Below are positions 18,437 through 28,668 of a stretch of 64,000 nt of DNA, piece after piece; position 1 is the first letter of the stretch; each line of letters opens with the position of its first letter. Under the pieces are notes generated by a model. That model was not told where the DNA came from and did no database searches. It worked only from the letters and a program-made list of their open reading frames with translations. Source of the DNA: Bacteroidales bacterium (GTDB taxonomy: Bacteria; Bacteroidota; Bacteroidia; Bacteroidales; JAADGE01); assembly GCA_021648725.1 (NCBI GenBank), contig JAKISF010000006.1, positions 1 through 64,000 on the forward strand, written 5' to 3'. The translations under genes were made by a program, and so were the position numbers.

Positions 18437-18654
18437 ACTTTTAAATTAGAAATCGATTCTGAATTCTCTGTATATTTTCCTTCTTTTATTTCATCTTTAC
18501 TATGTTCAATAGATTTGATTTGATCTTCATTCAATTCATACAATGCCTGTTCAGAACTATCAAAGATAGTTTGTAAAGCTTTTAGAAACTTTAAATCATC
18601 AGAGTTTTTAATCCTTAATATCAAATTGTTTTTTAATAGTAATATGCTGTCCAT
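18418..18654 (-). CDS. Antitoxin of the ParE/RelE pair
   Basis: 78 aa, acidic and helical, upstream of and overlapping the toxin gene. The middle YELNEDQIKSIEHSKDEIKEGKYTENSE resembles the C-terminal half of Bacteroidota antitoxins whose 'I..s..qi..G' stretch wraps the toxin. A classical DNA-binding N-terminus is not obvious. Confidence 0.7.
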   Translation of the reverse strand: MDSILLLKNNLILRIKNSDDLKFLKALQTIFDSSEQALYELNEDQIKSIEHSKDEIKEGKYTENSESISNLKVWLKNQ

Positions 18655-18766
18655 TTCTTGATATTTTATTCAAATTTACGAAAATAACTTGTATTATTTT
18701 ATAAGAATTTTGTTTTAATACTTTCTAATGTCCCTTAACGACCTTTGTTCTGCAACAACCTTCTCT

Positions 18767-18860
18767 CTATTTTTTACCTTCAATAACAAAATTGCAAATA
18801 TAAACACCTTTTGATAATTAATTTCCGGATTGCTTACAAGTTTTCCAAGAATATGAATTA
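18767..18860 (-). pseudogene. Relic of a T9SS-type C-terminal sorting domain (copy B)
   Basis: The minus strand repeats copy A at about 85% nucleotide identity over 90 nt, reading NSYSWKTCKQSGN, an in-frame stop, then LSKGVYICNFVIEGKK and a second stop. It is the only thing recognised in the 291-bp gap before lysS. Together with copy A it brackets the toxin-antitoxin pair. Confidence 0.65.
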
Positions 18861-18940
18861 TTTATTCTACTGTAAAGTAAAATAGTTTATTAGTTGCACA
18901 AAAAAACATCTGTCAAACTCAAAAATTCTGATTACTTATT

Positions 18941-18948
18941 TATCTTTG
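18941..18948 (+). promoter_or_regulatory. -7 box (TATCTTTG) of lysS
   Basis: TATCTTTG matches TAnnTTTG. It overlaps a TTG codon at 18946 that would extend lysS, so translation most likely starts at the ATG at 18979. Confidence 0.6.
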
Positions 18949-18978
18949 CAAGTTAAATCAAATAATCAAACTGTTGAA

Positions 18979-20697
18979 ATGAGTTATACAGAATTAAGTG
19001 AACAAGAACAAATAAGAAGAGATTCTTTAAATAAAATTATTGAATTAGGAATAAACCCTTATCCGGCCGCAAAATATGAAGTTACTGCATACAGCCAAGA
19101 TATAAAAGATAGTTTTTCGGAAAAAGAAAATAATTATCAAGACATAAGCATTGCCGGAAGAATAATGACTCGCAGAATTATGGGCAAGGCTTCTTTTGCA
19201 GAATTACAAGATGCAAAAGGAAAAATTCAAGTTTATTTTAACCGAGATGTAATATGCCCTGATGAAGATAAAACAATGTATAACACTGTTTTTAAGAAAT
19301 TATTAGACCTCGGTGATATAATCGGTATAAAAGGTGAAGCATTTAAAACAAATGTCGGAGAAACGTCCGTAAGAGTTAAAGAATTTACAATTTTAAGTAA
19401 ATCTATTCGACCTTTACCGGTAGTAAAAGAAAAAGACGGTGTAACTTACGATGCATTTTCAGATGCCGAGCAAAGATACCGAATGCGTTACCTTGATTTA
19501 ATGGTTAATCCGCATGTAAAAGAAGCTTTTATAAAAAGAACAAAGCTTACTAATTCGATGCGTGAATATCTTAACGGAAAAGGGTATCTTGAAGTTGAAA
19601 CACCGATTTTACAACCTATTTACGGCGGTGCAGCTGCACGTCCGTTTAAAACACATCATAATTCACTTGATCAAACTTTGTACTTGCGTATTGCTAATGA
19701 ATTGTATCTCAAAAAGTTAATCGTCGGAGGTTTCGATGGTGTTTATGAATTTGCAAAAGATTTCCGTAACGAAGGAATGGACAGATTTCATAATCCGGAA
19801 TTTACACAAATGGAACTTTATGTTGCATACAAAGATTATTTTTGGATGATGAATACTGTTGAAGAAATGGTTGAAAAAATTGCAATGGATATTCACGGAA
19901 CAACCAAAGTGAAAGTAGGAGAGAATATTATTGATTTTAAACGACCGTGGAAAAGATACACAATGTTTGAAGCTATTGAACATTTTACCGGTATTGATGT
20001 GTCTAAAATGGATGAAGCAGAATTATTAGAAACAGCAAAAAAACTAAATATTCCTACGGATGATTCAATGGGAAAGGGAAAGCTCATTGATGAAATATTC
20101 GGAGAAAAATGCGAAGCTCAATTAATTCAACCGACGTTTATTACAGATTACCCGGTTGAAATGTCACCCTTGGCAAAAAAACACAGAAGCGTTGACGGTT
20201 TGGTTGAACGTTTTGAAGCCGTTTGTAACGGAAAAGAAATTTGCAATGCCTATTCTGAATTAAATGACCCAATAGACCAAAGAGAACGTTTTGAATCACA
20301 ATTATTACTAGCAAAAAGAGGTGATGATGAAGCCATGATGTTGGATGAAGACTTCCTAAAAGCTATTGACCACGGAATGCCTCCTACATCAGGTTTGGGC
20401 ATAGGAATTGACCGTTTAGCAATGATAATGACAAATTCAGACTCAATACAAGATGTCCTTTTCTTTCCGCAAATGCGACCTGAAAAGAAAGCATCTAAAA
20501 TTGTTGAGTTAAATAATGAAGAAAAATCGATATATGATATTGTACAAAAAGAAAATAAAATAGAATTAGTTAAGTTGAAAGAACAAACAGGTCTCTCAAA
20601 TAAAAAGTGGGATAAAACAATTAAATCCCTTTCAAAACTTGAACTTGTTGAAGTGTATAAAGATAATGATATATTATTTGTTAAAAATAAAGAATAA
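18979..20697 (+). CDS. lysS: Lysyl-tRNA synthetase (class II)
   Basis: About 572 aa. It has an N-terminal OB-fold tRNA-binding domain ([32 protein letters not shown]) and a class II catalytic core with motif 1 near [15 protein letters not shown], motif 2 [18 protein letters not shown] and motif 3 [19 protein letters not shown] roughly 75-residue C-terminal extension ending [11 protein letters not shown] looks like a winged helix and is common in Bacteroidota LysS. The ATG at 18979 is preferred because the longer TTG start overlaps the promoter. Confidence 0.96.
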   Translation: MSYTELSEQEQIRRDSLNKIIELGINPYPAAKYEVTAYSQDIKDSFSEKENNYQDISIAGRIMTRRIMGKASFAELQDAKGKIQVYFNRDVICPDEDKTMYNTVFKKLLDLGDIIGIKGEAFKTNVGETSVRVKEFTILSKSIRPLPVVKEKDGVTYDAFSDAEQRYRMRYLDLMVNPHVKEAFIKRTKLTNSMREYLNGKGYLEVETPILQPIYGGAAARPFKTHHNSLDQTLYLRIANELYLKKLIVGGFDGVYEFAKDFRNEGMDRFHNPEFTQMELYVAYKDYFWMMNTVEEMVEKIAMDIHGTTKVKVGENIIDFKRPWKRYTMFEAIEHFTGIDVSKMDEAELLETAKKLNIPTDDSMGKGKLIDEIFGEKCEAQLIQPTFITDYPVEMSPLAKKHRSVDGLVERFEAVCNGKEICNAYSELNDPIDQRERFESQLLLAKRGDDEAMMLDEDFLKAIDHGMPPTSGLGIGIDRLAMIMTNSDSIQDVLFFPQMRPEKKASKIVELNNEEKSIYDIVQKENKIELVKLKEQTGLSNKKWDKTIKSLSKLELVEVYKDNDILFVKNKE

Positions 20698-20749
20698 TTT
20701 AAGAAGAAAATTAAGTAGAATTAGTTCAAAAGCAAGTTGTAATTAAGAT

Positions 20750-21574
20750 ATGTCAGAAAATGTAAACCATAAAAAATTATTTTTTCATGTCGGACTGGCA
20801 AAAACCGGTTCTACTTATTTGCAAAACAAGTTTTTTCATAAGTTAAAGGGCATTAAATATATTCATACCTCTAAGTTTTATAAGTATAAAGATATAATTG
20901 CAGAAAGTAAAGAGAACAGATTGCTATTTTCGCGTGAATTTGACAGACAATTTTTTGATGAAACAGCTAAGATTGCTAAACTATATCCTAATGCAAAAAT
21001 AATCATTGTTTTGCGTTCAAACGAACAATGGATTGCATCGCAATACAGACGTTACGTTAAAAACGGCGGCTCTAAAAATATTGATAAATTTATTGATACG
21101 GAGAATAATACAGGAGTTTGGAAAATTGAAGACGTATTGTTTCTTCCGAAGTTAATTTTTTTGAAACAACACTTTAAACAAAAACCTTTAGTTTTATTTT
21201 ATAATGAATTAAAAGAAAATCCACATAATTTCTTTACAAAAATAGCCGACTATACACAAACTCAATATAAAAAACAATCTGTTTCTTTAAATGCCAAACA
21301 TAAGTCATATTCAGAGAAACAATTATTATTCGTAAAACGTATTACAAAAAAAAGATACAAAAAAGATCCTGATGAATTCACAAAAGGCGAAGTATCTTGG
21401 ATTAAATTCCGCAGCAGATGGTTAATTCTTCACGCTGCTTTGTATTTTGCCAAAATTATACCTGTAAAAACTAAAGATAAACTTATTGATGAAAAATATT
21501 TAAAAAATTATAAAGAGTTTTTCAAAGAAGATTGGAAGTCTTGTTTGCAGTTTTTCGAAGAATTATATCACTAA
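20750..21574 (+). CDS. Sulfotransferase-family protein
   Basis: 274 aa. The 5'-phosphosulfate loop is visible as FHVGLAKTGSTYLQNKFF (about residues 12-29) and the 3'-phosphate site as IIIVLRSNEQWIASQYRRYVKNGG (about 83-106). These proteins transfer sulfate from PAPS to sugars or lipids; the acceptor is unknown. It lies between lysS and an MsbA-like exporter (9 nt spacing to the latter), which suggests a role in modifying a surface lipid or glycan. Confidence 0.8.
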   Translation: MSENVNHKKLFFHVGLAKTGSTYLQNKFFHKLKGIKYIHTSKFYKYKDIIAESKENRLLFSREFDRQFFDETAKIAKLYPNAKIIIVLRSNEQWIASQYRRYVKNGGSKNIDKFIDTENNTGVWKIEDVLFLPKLIFLKQHFKQKPLVLFYNELKENPHNFFTKIADYTQTQYKKQSVSLNAKHKSYSEKQLLFVKRITKKRYKKDPDEFTKGEVSWIKFRSRWLILHAALYFAKIIPVKTKDKLIDEKYLKNYKEFFKEDWKSCLQFFEELYH

Positions 21575-21583
21575 GATAAAAGA

Positions 21584-23401
21584 ATGAAAAATATAAATAA
21601 AATATGGCAATATGTAAAGCCTTATAAATGGTATGCTTTCGGCAATATTAGTTTTAACATCATTCAAATATTTTTTTCATTATCTGCACTTGCTTTAATA
21701 ATTCCTTTTTTAGGAATTTTATTTGAACAACAAGAATTAATCAGTAAAGAGCCTGAATTATCATTTAATATGAGCTCTTTATTGAGTTATTTTAATTACT
21801 ATATCAGCAAAATAATTATTGAATCCGGAAAGTCCTCTGCACTCAAATTTGTCAGTTTTATTGTTATAATTTCAATATTGTTAAAAAATCTTTTTATTTT
21901 CTTAGCTAAATTTTTTGAAGCGTATCTTAGAAACGGAATTATTCAAGACATCAGAAATGTATTGTATGTTAAAATTTTAGAATTATCATTATCATTTTAT
22001 TCAGATGAAAAAAAAGGAGATATTATTTCCAGAATTTCAAATGATGTGAAAGAAGTTGAAAATTCTATAATGAAATCAATTGAAACAATTTCGAGAGAAC
22101 CGTTTACAATTATCTTTTATCTCGGCATCTTAATTTGGATGAGTTCGCAGTTAACTATATTCCTGTTAGTTCTGTTGCCGGTAAGCGGAATTATTATAGG
22201 AATAATCGGAAAATCATTAAGAAAAAAATCAAAAAAAGCACAAACAAAACTCGGAGAATTATTTTCAGGAATTGAAGAAACATTATCAGGTTTAAGAATA
22301 ATAAAGGCTTTTAATGCAGAAGAAAAAATGAAAACTAATTTTTTTTCTTTAAATAAAGTCTATACAAAACTTATGACAGCATTAACCAGAAGACAATTAT
22401 CTGCTTCGCCCGTAAGTGAATTTCTCGGTGTTATTGTAATGATAATAATAATGTATTACGGAGGAACCCTTGTTCTTAACAATGAAAGCAACTTATCTCC
22501 TAGCGAATTTATAGGTTATATTGTTATTTTTTCGCAAATAATTAATCCTGCAAAGAAGTTCTCAACTGCTTTTTACGATATCAGAAAAGGTTATGCATCA
22601 ATCGACAGAATTTCTGAAATATTAAAAGCCGATATTGATATTAAAGAAATTGAAAATCCGATTATTAAGGAAAACTTTGAATCTGAAATTGAATTTAAAA
22701 ATGTTTCATTTAAATATGAAGATGAATATGTTTTAAAAAATATCAATTTAACTATCCCGAAAGGCAAAACAATAGCATTAGTCGGTCAATCAGGTTCCGG
22801 AAAATCGACATTAGTTGATCTTATTCCTCGTTTTTACGATATTGAAGAAGGTGAAATCTTAATTGATAAAATAAATGTAAAAAACCTGTCAATTAAGAGC
22901 TTAAGAGAATTAATGGGAAATGTAAATCAAGAACCTATTTTATTTAATGATACAATCGGAAACAATATCTCATTCGGCGTTAATAATGCTGATAATGAGC
23001 AAATAACAGAAGCCGCAAAAATTGCAAATGCACACTATTTTATTTCGGAAACAGAAAAAAAATATAATACAAATATTGGCGACAGAGGTTCAAAATTATC
23101 AGGCGGACAAAGGCAAAGATTAAGCATTGCACGTGCGGTTTTTAAAAACCCTCCTATTATGATTTTAGATGAAGCAACATCTTCATTAGATACAGAATCC
23201 GAAAAATTAGTTCAAGATGCATTGTATAAATTAATGAAAAACAGAACATCAATTGTTATTGCACATCGTTTGTCAACAGTTAAAAGTGCCGACTTAATTT
23301 GTGTTTTAAACGAAGGAGAGATAATTGAAAAAGGAACTCATAACGAACTCATTAAACTTAACGGCAATTATAAAAAACTTTATGACCTTCAAATGTTCTG
23401 A
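21584..23401 (+). CDS. MsbA-like ABC exporter (fused membrane and ATPase domains)
   Basis: 605 aa: six transmembrane helices in residues 15-330 (ABC type I exporter fold), then an ATPase domain with Walker A GQSGSGKSTLVDL, Q-loop NVNQEPILF, signature LSGGQRQRLSIARA, Walker B IMILDEATSSLD and the H-loop IVIAHRLSTV. The half-transporter layout and closeness to MsbA/lipid A flippases suggest export of a lipid or glycolipid; the substrate is inferred. Confidence 0.9.
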   Translation: MKNINKIWQYVKPYKWYAFGNISFNIIQIFFSLSALALIIPFLGILFEQQELISKEPELSFNMSSLLSYFNYYISKIIIESGKSSALKFVSFIVIISILLKNLFIFLAKFFEAYLRNGIIQDIRNVLYVKILELSLSFYSDEKKGDIISRISNDVKEVENSIMKSIETISREPFTIIFYLGILIWMSSQLTIFLLVLLPVSGIIIGIIGKSLRKKSKKAQTKLGELFSGIEETLSGLRIIKAFNAEEKMKTNFFSLNKVYTKLMTALTRRQLSASPVSEFLGVIVMIIIMYYGGTLVLNNESNLSPSEFIGYIVIFSQIINPAKKFSTAFYDIRKGYASIDRISEILKADIDIKEIENPIIKENFESEIEFKNVSFKYEDEYVLKNINLTIPKGKTIALVGQSGSGKSTLVDLIPRFYDIEEGEILIDKINVKNLSIKSLRELMGNVNQEPILFNDTIGNNISFGVNNADNEQITEAAKIANAHYFISETEKKYNTNIGDRGSKLSGGQRQRLSIARAVFKNPPIMILDEATSSLDTESEKLVQDALYKLMKNRTSIVIAHRLSTVKSADLICVLNEGEIIEKGTHNELIKLNGNYKKLYDLQMF

Positions 23402-23419
23402 TATTTTATCTTGAATATT

Positions 23420-23427
23420 TATATTTG
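23420..23427 (+). promoter_or_regulatory. -7 box (TATATTTG) of recN
   Basis: TATATTTG fits the consensus and lies 14 nt before the recN GTG start, giving a very short leader. Confidence 0.5.
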
Positions 23428-23441
23428 TAAAAAAATAAGTT

Positions 23442-25097
23442 GTGCTGAAACAAATATCCATACATAATTATGCTTTAATTGAATCGCTTGAAATTGATTT
23501 TGAACCGAGTTATTCTGTAATTACGGGAGAAACAGGAGCCGGAAAATCAATTCTGTTGGGTGCTTTGTCGTTAATTTTGGGAAACAGAGCCGATACCGGA
23601 ATTTTAAAAGATAAAGAAAAGAAATGTATCGTTGAAGCTGAGTTTGATATTCAAAGATACTCAATGAAAGTATTTTTTGATAAAAATGACATTGATTATG
23701 ATGAAATTACACATGTAAGAAGAGAAATTTCGCCGACAGGTCGATCCAGAGCATTTATTAATGATACTCCGGTAACTTTAAATATACTTAAAGATTTAAG
23801 TGTTCAACTAACCGATATTCATTCTCAACATCAAAATCTGAATTTAAATGATAACAGTTTTCAATTAAATGTTTTGGATGCTTTTGCGAAACTGATCCCG
23901 AAAGTTAATTTTTATAAAGAGCATTATCTAAAGTATCAAAAAATAAAAAAAGAGTACCAAAAATTAATTGAACGTGCTCAGCAAGAAAAATCAGAATTAG
24001 ACTATTTGCAATTTCGATTTGATGAATTAGAAGAAGCAAAATTAACGCTCGGAGAACAGTCTGAAATTGAATCTGAATTAAAACAATTAAACCATGCTGA
24101 AGAAATAACACAGAATTTAGCAACCTCTTTTTCTGAATTATCTGATGATGATAACGGTGTGTTAAAAAATCTAAGCGAAAGTATAAGTTCATTAAAACAA
24201 ATACAGAGTTTTTTTAACAAAGCAGAAGGATTAATAGAACGTTTGGAAAGTACTAAAATTGAACTTGATGATATTTCTAATGAATTGGAAACATTATCCG
24301 GAGATATTGAAAATAATCCTGAACGAGTTGAATTTTTGAAAGAGCGTATTGATACAATTTACGCTTTACAAAATATACATAAAGTAAGTTCAATTGAAGA
24401 GTTGATTTCAATAAAGGATGATTTGCAAAATAAATTAGATGATATTACGTCTTTTGATGCTCAGATTTCTGAGAAAGAAAAATTACTTAAAGAACAAGAA
24501 GCAAAAATAACACGGCTTGCAGATGAATTATCAAAGGGCAGGAGAGAGGCATCCGGAAAATTGGAGACTCATATTATTAATATCCTACAAAAATTGGGTA
24601 TGCCGTCTGCAAAATTTAAAATTTCTCAAAAAACGGTTCCGGAATTTACGGAAACCGGCAGAGATTATATCAGTTTTTTATTTTCTGCCAATAAACATTC
24701 TGAGGTTCAGGAAATTGCAAGTATTGCCTCCGGTGGTGAAATTTCCCGATTAATGTTAAGTATTAAATCTGTTATTTCAGATTCAATGGCTTTACCGGCT
24801 ATTATTTTTGATGAAATTGATACCGGTGTTTCCGGTGATATTGCTGAAAAAATCGGTAATATCATGAAAGAAATGTCTGAAAACATGCAGGTTATCAGCA
24901 TAACTCATTTGCCTCAAGTTGCCGCAAGAGCCGATTATCACTACAAAGTCTATAAAATTGAGGATGAATACGATACGCGTACGGATATTAAAAAACTAAA
25001 TCAAGAAGAACGTATCAAAGAACTTGCAACCATGCTTAGTGGTGAGAATGTGACGGATGCTGCTTTGAAAAATGCTGAGGAACTTTTAAATTCATAA
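23442..25097 (+). CDS. recN: DNA repair protein RecN
   Basis: 551-aa SMC-like ATPase acting in double-strand break repair. Walker A is VITGETGAGKSILLGALSLILG near the N-terminus; a central coiled coil runs from about residue 150 to 365; and the C-terminal half has SGGEISRLMLSIKSV, Walker B PAIIFDEIDTGVSGDIAEKIG and SITHLPQVAARADYHYKV. The start is GTG at 23442; the N-terminus then matches the family (MLKQISIHNYALIE). Confidence 0.96.
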   Translation: MLKQISIHNYALIESLEIDFEPSYSVITGETGAGKSILLGALSLILGNRADTGILKDKEKKCIVEAEFDIQRYSMKVFFDKNDIDYDEITHVRREISPTGRSRAFINDTPVTLNILKDLSVQLTDIHSQHQNLNLNDNSFQLNVLDAFAKLIPKVNFYKEHYLKYQKIKKEYQKLIERAQQEKSELDYLQFRFDELEEAKLTLGEQSEIESELKQLNHAEEITQNLATSFSELSDDDNGVLKNLSESISSLKQIQSFFNKAEGLIERLESTKIELDDISNELETLSGDIENNPERVEFLKERIDTIYALQNIHKVSSIEELISIKDDLQNKLDDITSFDAQISEKEKLLKEQEAKITRLADELSKGRREASGKLETHIINILQKLGMPSAKFKISQKTVPEFTETGRDYISFLFSANKHSEVQEIASIASGGEISRLMLSIKSVISDSMALPAIIFDEIDTGVSGDIAEKIGNIMKEMSENMQVISITHLPQVAARADYHYKVYKIEDEYDTRTDIKKLNQEERIKELATMLSGENVTDAALKNAEELLNS

Positions 25098-25191
25098 TTT
25101 TATAAATGTTTCTTATAAATTTGTTTTTTTTACAAACTCCGAATTAATACTTTTACTTTTTAACCAATTTTTTACATTTTAACTTAAAAAA

Positions 25192-26805
25192 ATGAATATA
25201 CTCAATTCAAAAATCACGAAAGTTACTGTTTTTAATGACAGAGCACAAGTTACAAGAATTGCAGAAACAGATACAACGAAAGGAGAACATATTTTTAGAT
25301 TTGAAAATTTACCTGAATCAATTGAGGAAAAAAGTATTCAGGTTAACGGTTTGGGTAAAGTTCTTTTAAAAGAGATAAAATACAAAGATGTTTATTACGA
25401 AGAAGTACAGGACGAAAAAAAGAAAAAACTTTATAATGATGCTGTTCAAGTTCAATTTGCGATTCAAGAAATTTCAGACCAAATAGCTCATGCTGAAAAA
25501 GAGAAACAATTCATGGAAAACATTGTCGTGAAAATTACCGGTGAATCTCAAGAAAGGACAATGGAGTTGAATCCGGAAAATTGGATGAAAATGGTAGAAT
25601 TTTATCGCACAAAATTAGATTCATCCGACAAAGAAATTCGTGATGCGAATAAGCATTTAACAGAACAAAAAGGCAAGTTAAATAAAATTAACAAAGAAAT
25701 TTCAAAACTTGGCATAAATGAAGGAAAAACCAAGAAAGTTGTTGATGTATTGATTGTTGCAGAAGAAACTTCAAAAATTGCATTAGCATTAACATATATT
25801 GTTTACGGTCCTTCATGGCAACCTGCATATAATTTACGAGTTTCATCTGAAAATAAGAAAATACTGGTTGAATATAATGCTGTAATCACTCAACAAACAG
25901 AGGAAGATTGGGAGAATATTGATTTAACAATTTCTACTGCACAAGTACAAATAGGAGGGACGGTTCCGGTTTTATCACCTTGGTATGTAGCAAAATATGT
26001 TCCGGCTCCGCCGCCGGCAAAGCATCAAAAGAAAGGAAGAGAGAGAATGCTTTCAAAATCAGCAATGGCTATGAAAGAAGCAATGGCTTTTGATGACTTT
26101 GAAGGAGAAGAAGTATTAGCCGGTATGATAGAAAAGCCCAAACCAATGATAAAACCGAATATTCATATCGAAGAAAAAGCAACTTCCACTACATATTCAA
26201 TAGCAGGCAAATCTACTGTTTTAAGCAATGGAGATAATCATAAAACAGCAATAGGAGTAATGGAATTTGATGCTGATTTTGAATATACAATAGTACCGAA
26301 ATTATCAACTTTTGCCTATCTTGAAGCAGAAATTACAAACAAATCCGATTATGTGTTTCTGCCCGGAGATGCTAATATATTTTTCGATAACAGTTTTGTT
26401 ACCGAAACAAATTTAAAAAGTGTTCAGCCCGAAGAAAAATTTCATGTTTCACTTGGTATTGATGAAGGAATTAAAACGGAACATAAAATTATACCTGCAT
26501 TTAACAAAGATGAAGGTATATTCAATAAAAAACAAAAGAAAACTTTTGATTTTGAAACAATTATTAAAAATGCTAAAAAAACAGATGAAAAAATCAAGTT
26601 ATTACAGCATATTCCTGTTTCAAATGATGATAATATTGAAGTAAAATTAATAAGTCCGAAATATAAAGAAGAAACCGACAGTCTGAAAATAAGCAAACAA
26701 GGAATTGTAGAGAGAAATATGACTATAAAATCAAATGAAGAAACTGTAAATAAATTAAAATTTACGGTTGAATATCCGAGGAATATGAATGTTACGGGGC
26801 TTTAA
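25192..26805 (+). CDS. MuiA-family protein (DUF4140-DUF4139)
   Basis: 537 aa. The N-terminal DUF4140 part (ITKVTVFNDRAQVTRIAET ... LPESIEEKSIQVNG) is followed by a coiled coil (about residues 80-175) and the DUF4139 part (ALALTYIVYGPSWQPAYNLRVSS, YNAVITQQTEEDWENIDLTISTAQ, to the end PRNMNVTGL). The family is named after a mucoidy inhibitor and is common in Bacteroidota, but its mechanism is unknown. No signal peptide is evident. Its 3' end overlaps the convergent kinase gene by 14 nt. Confidence 0.8.
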   Translation: MNILNSKITKVTVFNDRAQVTRIAETDTTKGEHIFRFENLPESIEEKSIQVNGLGKVLLKEIKYKDVYYEEVQDEKKKKLYNDAVQVQFAIQEISDQIAHAEKEKQFMENIVVKITGESQERTMELNPENWMKMVEFYRTKLDSSDKEIRDANKHLTEQKGKLNKINKEISKLGINEGKTKKVVDVLIVAEETSKIALALTYIVYGPSWQPAYNLRVSSENKKILVEYNAVITQQTEEDWENIDLTISTAQVQIGGTVPVLSPWYVAKYVPAPPPAKHQKKGRERMLSKSAMAMKEAMAFDDFEGEEVLAGMIEKPKPMIKPNIHIEEKATSTTYSIAGKSTVLSNGDNHKTAIGVMEFDADFEYTIVPKLSTFAYLEAEITNKSDYVFLPGDANIFFDNSFVTETNLKSVQPEEKFHVSLGIDEGIKTEHKIIPAFNKDEGIFNKKQKKTFDFETIIKNAKKTDEKIKLLQHIPVSNDDNIEVKLISPKYKEETDSLKISKQGIVERNMTIKSNEETVNKLKFTVEYPRNMNVTGL

Positions 26806-27328
26806 AGCTTATTGTTTTATAGTTAAAATGATTATTAATAAACCTGACAACTTCCAAAATATCAATCTCTTTTACAGCATCTAAGAACAAAGTATTTGTT
26901 TTCGGTAAATTAATTTGCCCGTATCGTAAATAACTTTGCCAAATATGTTCAATATACCAACCCGGTTCTTTTCCCCAACGTATATCGATTTTTTTGCGTT
27001 GAAAGAAAGTAGCTTTATCAATTTCTAAAAAGATATGTTTGTTATACAAAGCATTCAATTCATCAAACCAAAAAGCAAATAAACCTTCACAAATCACTAA
27101 ATCATTTTGTGTATCAGCTTCTTTAACGGCTGCAATAAATTCATTAATTCTGATTGTTGAAGGAATTTCCCAGTTAACATGCTCATTAATAGTGGTTAAA
27201 TAATCACGACGATATACAAAATCATCTTGACATAACACTTTAACTTTAAGGTCTGTGTAATGTTTTCTCAGTTTTTCTGCCAATGCAGACTTTCCGGAAT
27301 TACTGCAGCTGCCGATACCGATTATCAT
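26792..27328 (-). CDS. P-loop nucleoside kinase (nicotinamide riboside / uridine kinase-like)
   Basis: 178 aa. Walker A is GIGSCSNSGKSALAEKL (residues 4-20), then LCQDDFVYRRDY and VNWEIPSTIRINEF, a pattern close to nicotinamide riboside kinases (DDF plus a W-P dyad), and a lid-like stretch FQRKKIDIRWGKEPGWYIEHIW. It probably phosphorylates a nucleoside such as nicotinamide riboside in NAD salvage; this is inferred from the motif pattern. Confidence 0.7.
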   Translation of the reverse strand: MIIGIGSCSNSGKSALAEKLRKHYTDLKVKVLCQDDFVYRRDYLTTINEHVNWEIPSTIRINEFIAAVKEADTQNDLVICEGLFAFWFDELNALYNKHIFLEIDKATFFQRKKIDIRWGKEPGWYIEHIWQSYLRYGQINLPKTNTLFLDAVKEIDILEVVRFINNHFNYKTISFKAP

Positions 27329-27408
27329 ACTATTGAATTTGCTGTATCAATTTAATAAGTAGAATGTATTTCTTTATTGAAATTATAGGTACATAAAATG
27401 TATAAATG

Positions 27409-27479
27409 CTGCAATGAATTAAATGCTTTAATAAATAAGTGCGTTCTAATTTAAGCATTATAGCATTCAATCATTGCAG
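27409..27479. terminator. Long imperfect hairpin in the argF-kinase gap
   Basis: Arms 27409-27427 and 27462-27479 pair almost completely, with 9 perfect outer bases CTGCAATGA / TCATTGCAG. It lies just past the argF stop and upstream of the kinase gene on the same strand, so it likely ends the argF transcript. Confidence 0.6.
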
Positions 27480-27490
27480 AATTATTTTTA

Positions 27491-28492
27491 CTAAGCTCCT
27501 AATGTTGCAACCATTACAGCTTTTATAGTATGTAAGCGATTTTCAGCTTCATCGAATACTATTGATGCCTCAGATTCAAACACTTCTTCTGTCACTTCCA
27601 TTCCGGTTAATCCGTATTTTTGATAAATCTCTTCACCCACAGTAGTTTCCCTGTTATGAAATGCAGGTAAACAATGCATAAATTTGGTATTTTTATTACC
27701 GGTCATTTCCATTACTTCGGTATTAACTTGGTAAGGTTTTAAAAGTTCAATTCTTTCTTTCCAAACTTCTTCCGGTTCTCCCATCGATACCCATACATCG
27801 GTATAAATAAAATCAACATCCTTCACACCTTTTTCAACATTATCTGTCACCATAATTTTCGCACCGGTTTCTTTTGCAATTTCATTACATTGTGCAACTA
27901 ACTTATCCTCAGGCTGAACAGATTTCGGTGCAACCATACGAACATCCATTCCCATTTTAGCGGCACCCACCATTAAGGAGTTGCCCATATTGTTTCGAGC
28001 ATCGCCCATATAAGCAAATTTAACTTTATTTAAAGGCTTATCACTATGTTCAATCATAGTCATAAAATCTGCAAGAATTTGTGTCGGATGAAATTCATTG
28101 GTTAAACCGTTCCAAACCGGAACTCCTGCATAATCGCCTAAATCTTGAACAGTTGTTTGAGCAAAACCTCTGTACTCAATTCCGTCATACATTCTTCCGA
28201 GAACACGTGCTGTATCTTTCATACTTTCTTTTTTGCCTATTTGCGAACCCGAAGGACCCAAGTAAGTAACATTTGCACCTTGGTCGTATGCAGCAACCTC
28301 AAAAGCACATCTTGTTCTGGTTGATGCTTTTTCAAAAATTAAAGCAATATTTTTCCCTTTTAATGTTTGTTGCTCTGTACCTGCATATTTTGCAGCTTTC
28401 AAGTCTAATGAAAGTTTTAATAAAAAATTAATCTCCTTCGGACTGAAATCTAAAAGTTTAAGGAAGTTCCTGTTTCTTAAATTGTATGCCAT
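27491..28492 (-). CDS. argF: Ornithine carbamoyltransferase
   Basis: 333 aa, normal length. Diagnostic motifs: carbamoyl-phosphate site [16 protein letters not shown] (STRTR), [62 protein letters not shown] with the ornithine-binding SMG loop, and [10 protein letters not shown] (HCLP). It makes citrulline from ornithine and carbamoyl phosphate, in arginine synthesis or, run backwards, arginine catabolism. The STRTRC/HCLP set supports a true OTCase rather than the Bacteroidota succinyl-ornithine type. Confidence 0.95.
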   Translation of the reverse strand: MAYNLRNRNFLKLLDFSPKEINFLLKLSLDLKAAKYAGTEQQTLKGKNIALIFEKASTRTRCAFEVAAYDQGANVTYLGPSGSQIGKKESMKDTARVLGRMYDGIEYRGFAQTTVQDLGDYAGVPVWNGLTNEFHPTQILADFMTMIEHSDKPLNKVKFAYMGDARNNMGNSLMVGAAKMGMDVRMVAPKSVQPEDKLVAQCNEIAKETGAKIMVTDNVEKGVKDVDFIYTDVWVSMGEPEEVWKERIELLKPYQVNTEVMEMTGNKNTKFMHCLPAFHNRETTVGEEIYQKYGLTGMEVTEEVFESEASIVFDEAENRLHTIKAVMVATLGA

Positions 28493-28524
28493 TTTATAAA
28501 TTTTTTAGTTAATTTTCTTTGTTG

Positions 28525-28554
28525 CAAATGTAGAATTTTATCTTTACATTCAAA
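28525..28554 (-). promoter_or_regulatory. Promoter of argF
   Basis: On the minus strand TTTG (28551-28554) and TACATTTG (28525-28532) are separated by 18 nt, one short of the usual spacing; the start codon follows about 33 nt downstream. Confidence 0.6.
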
Positions 28555-28668
28555 TATCACTTTATACATTTTTATTTTATGTTAAAAAAAATAAATAGTA
28601 ATGATTTTTATCACACAGAAGAACATAGATATTTTAAAATTTTGCACAATTATAATTAAATAATAATT

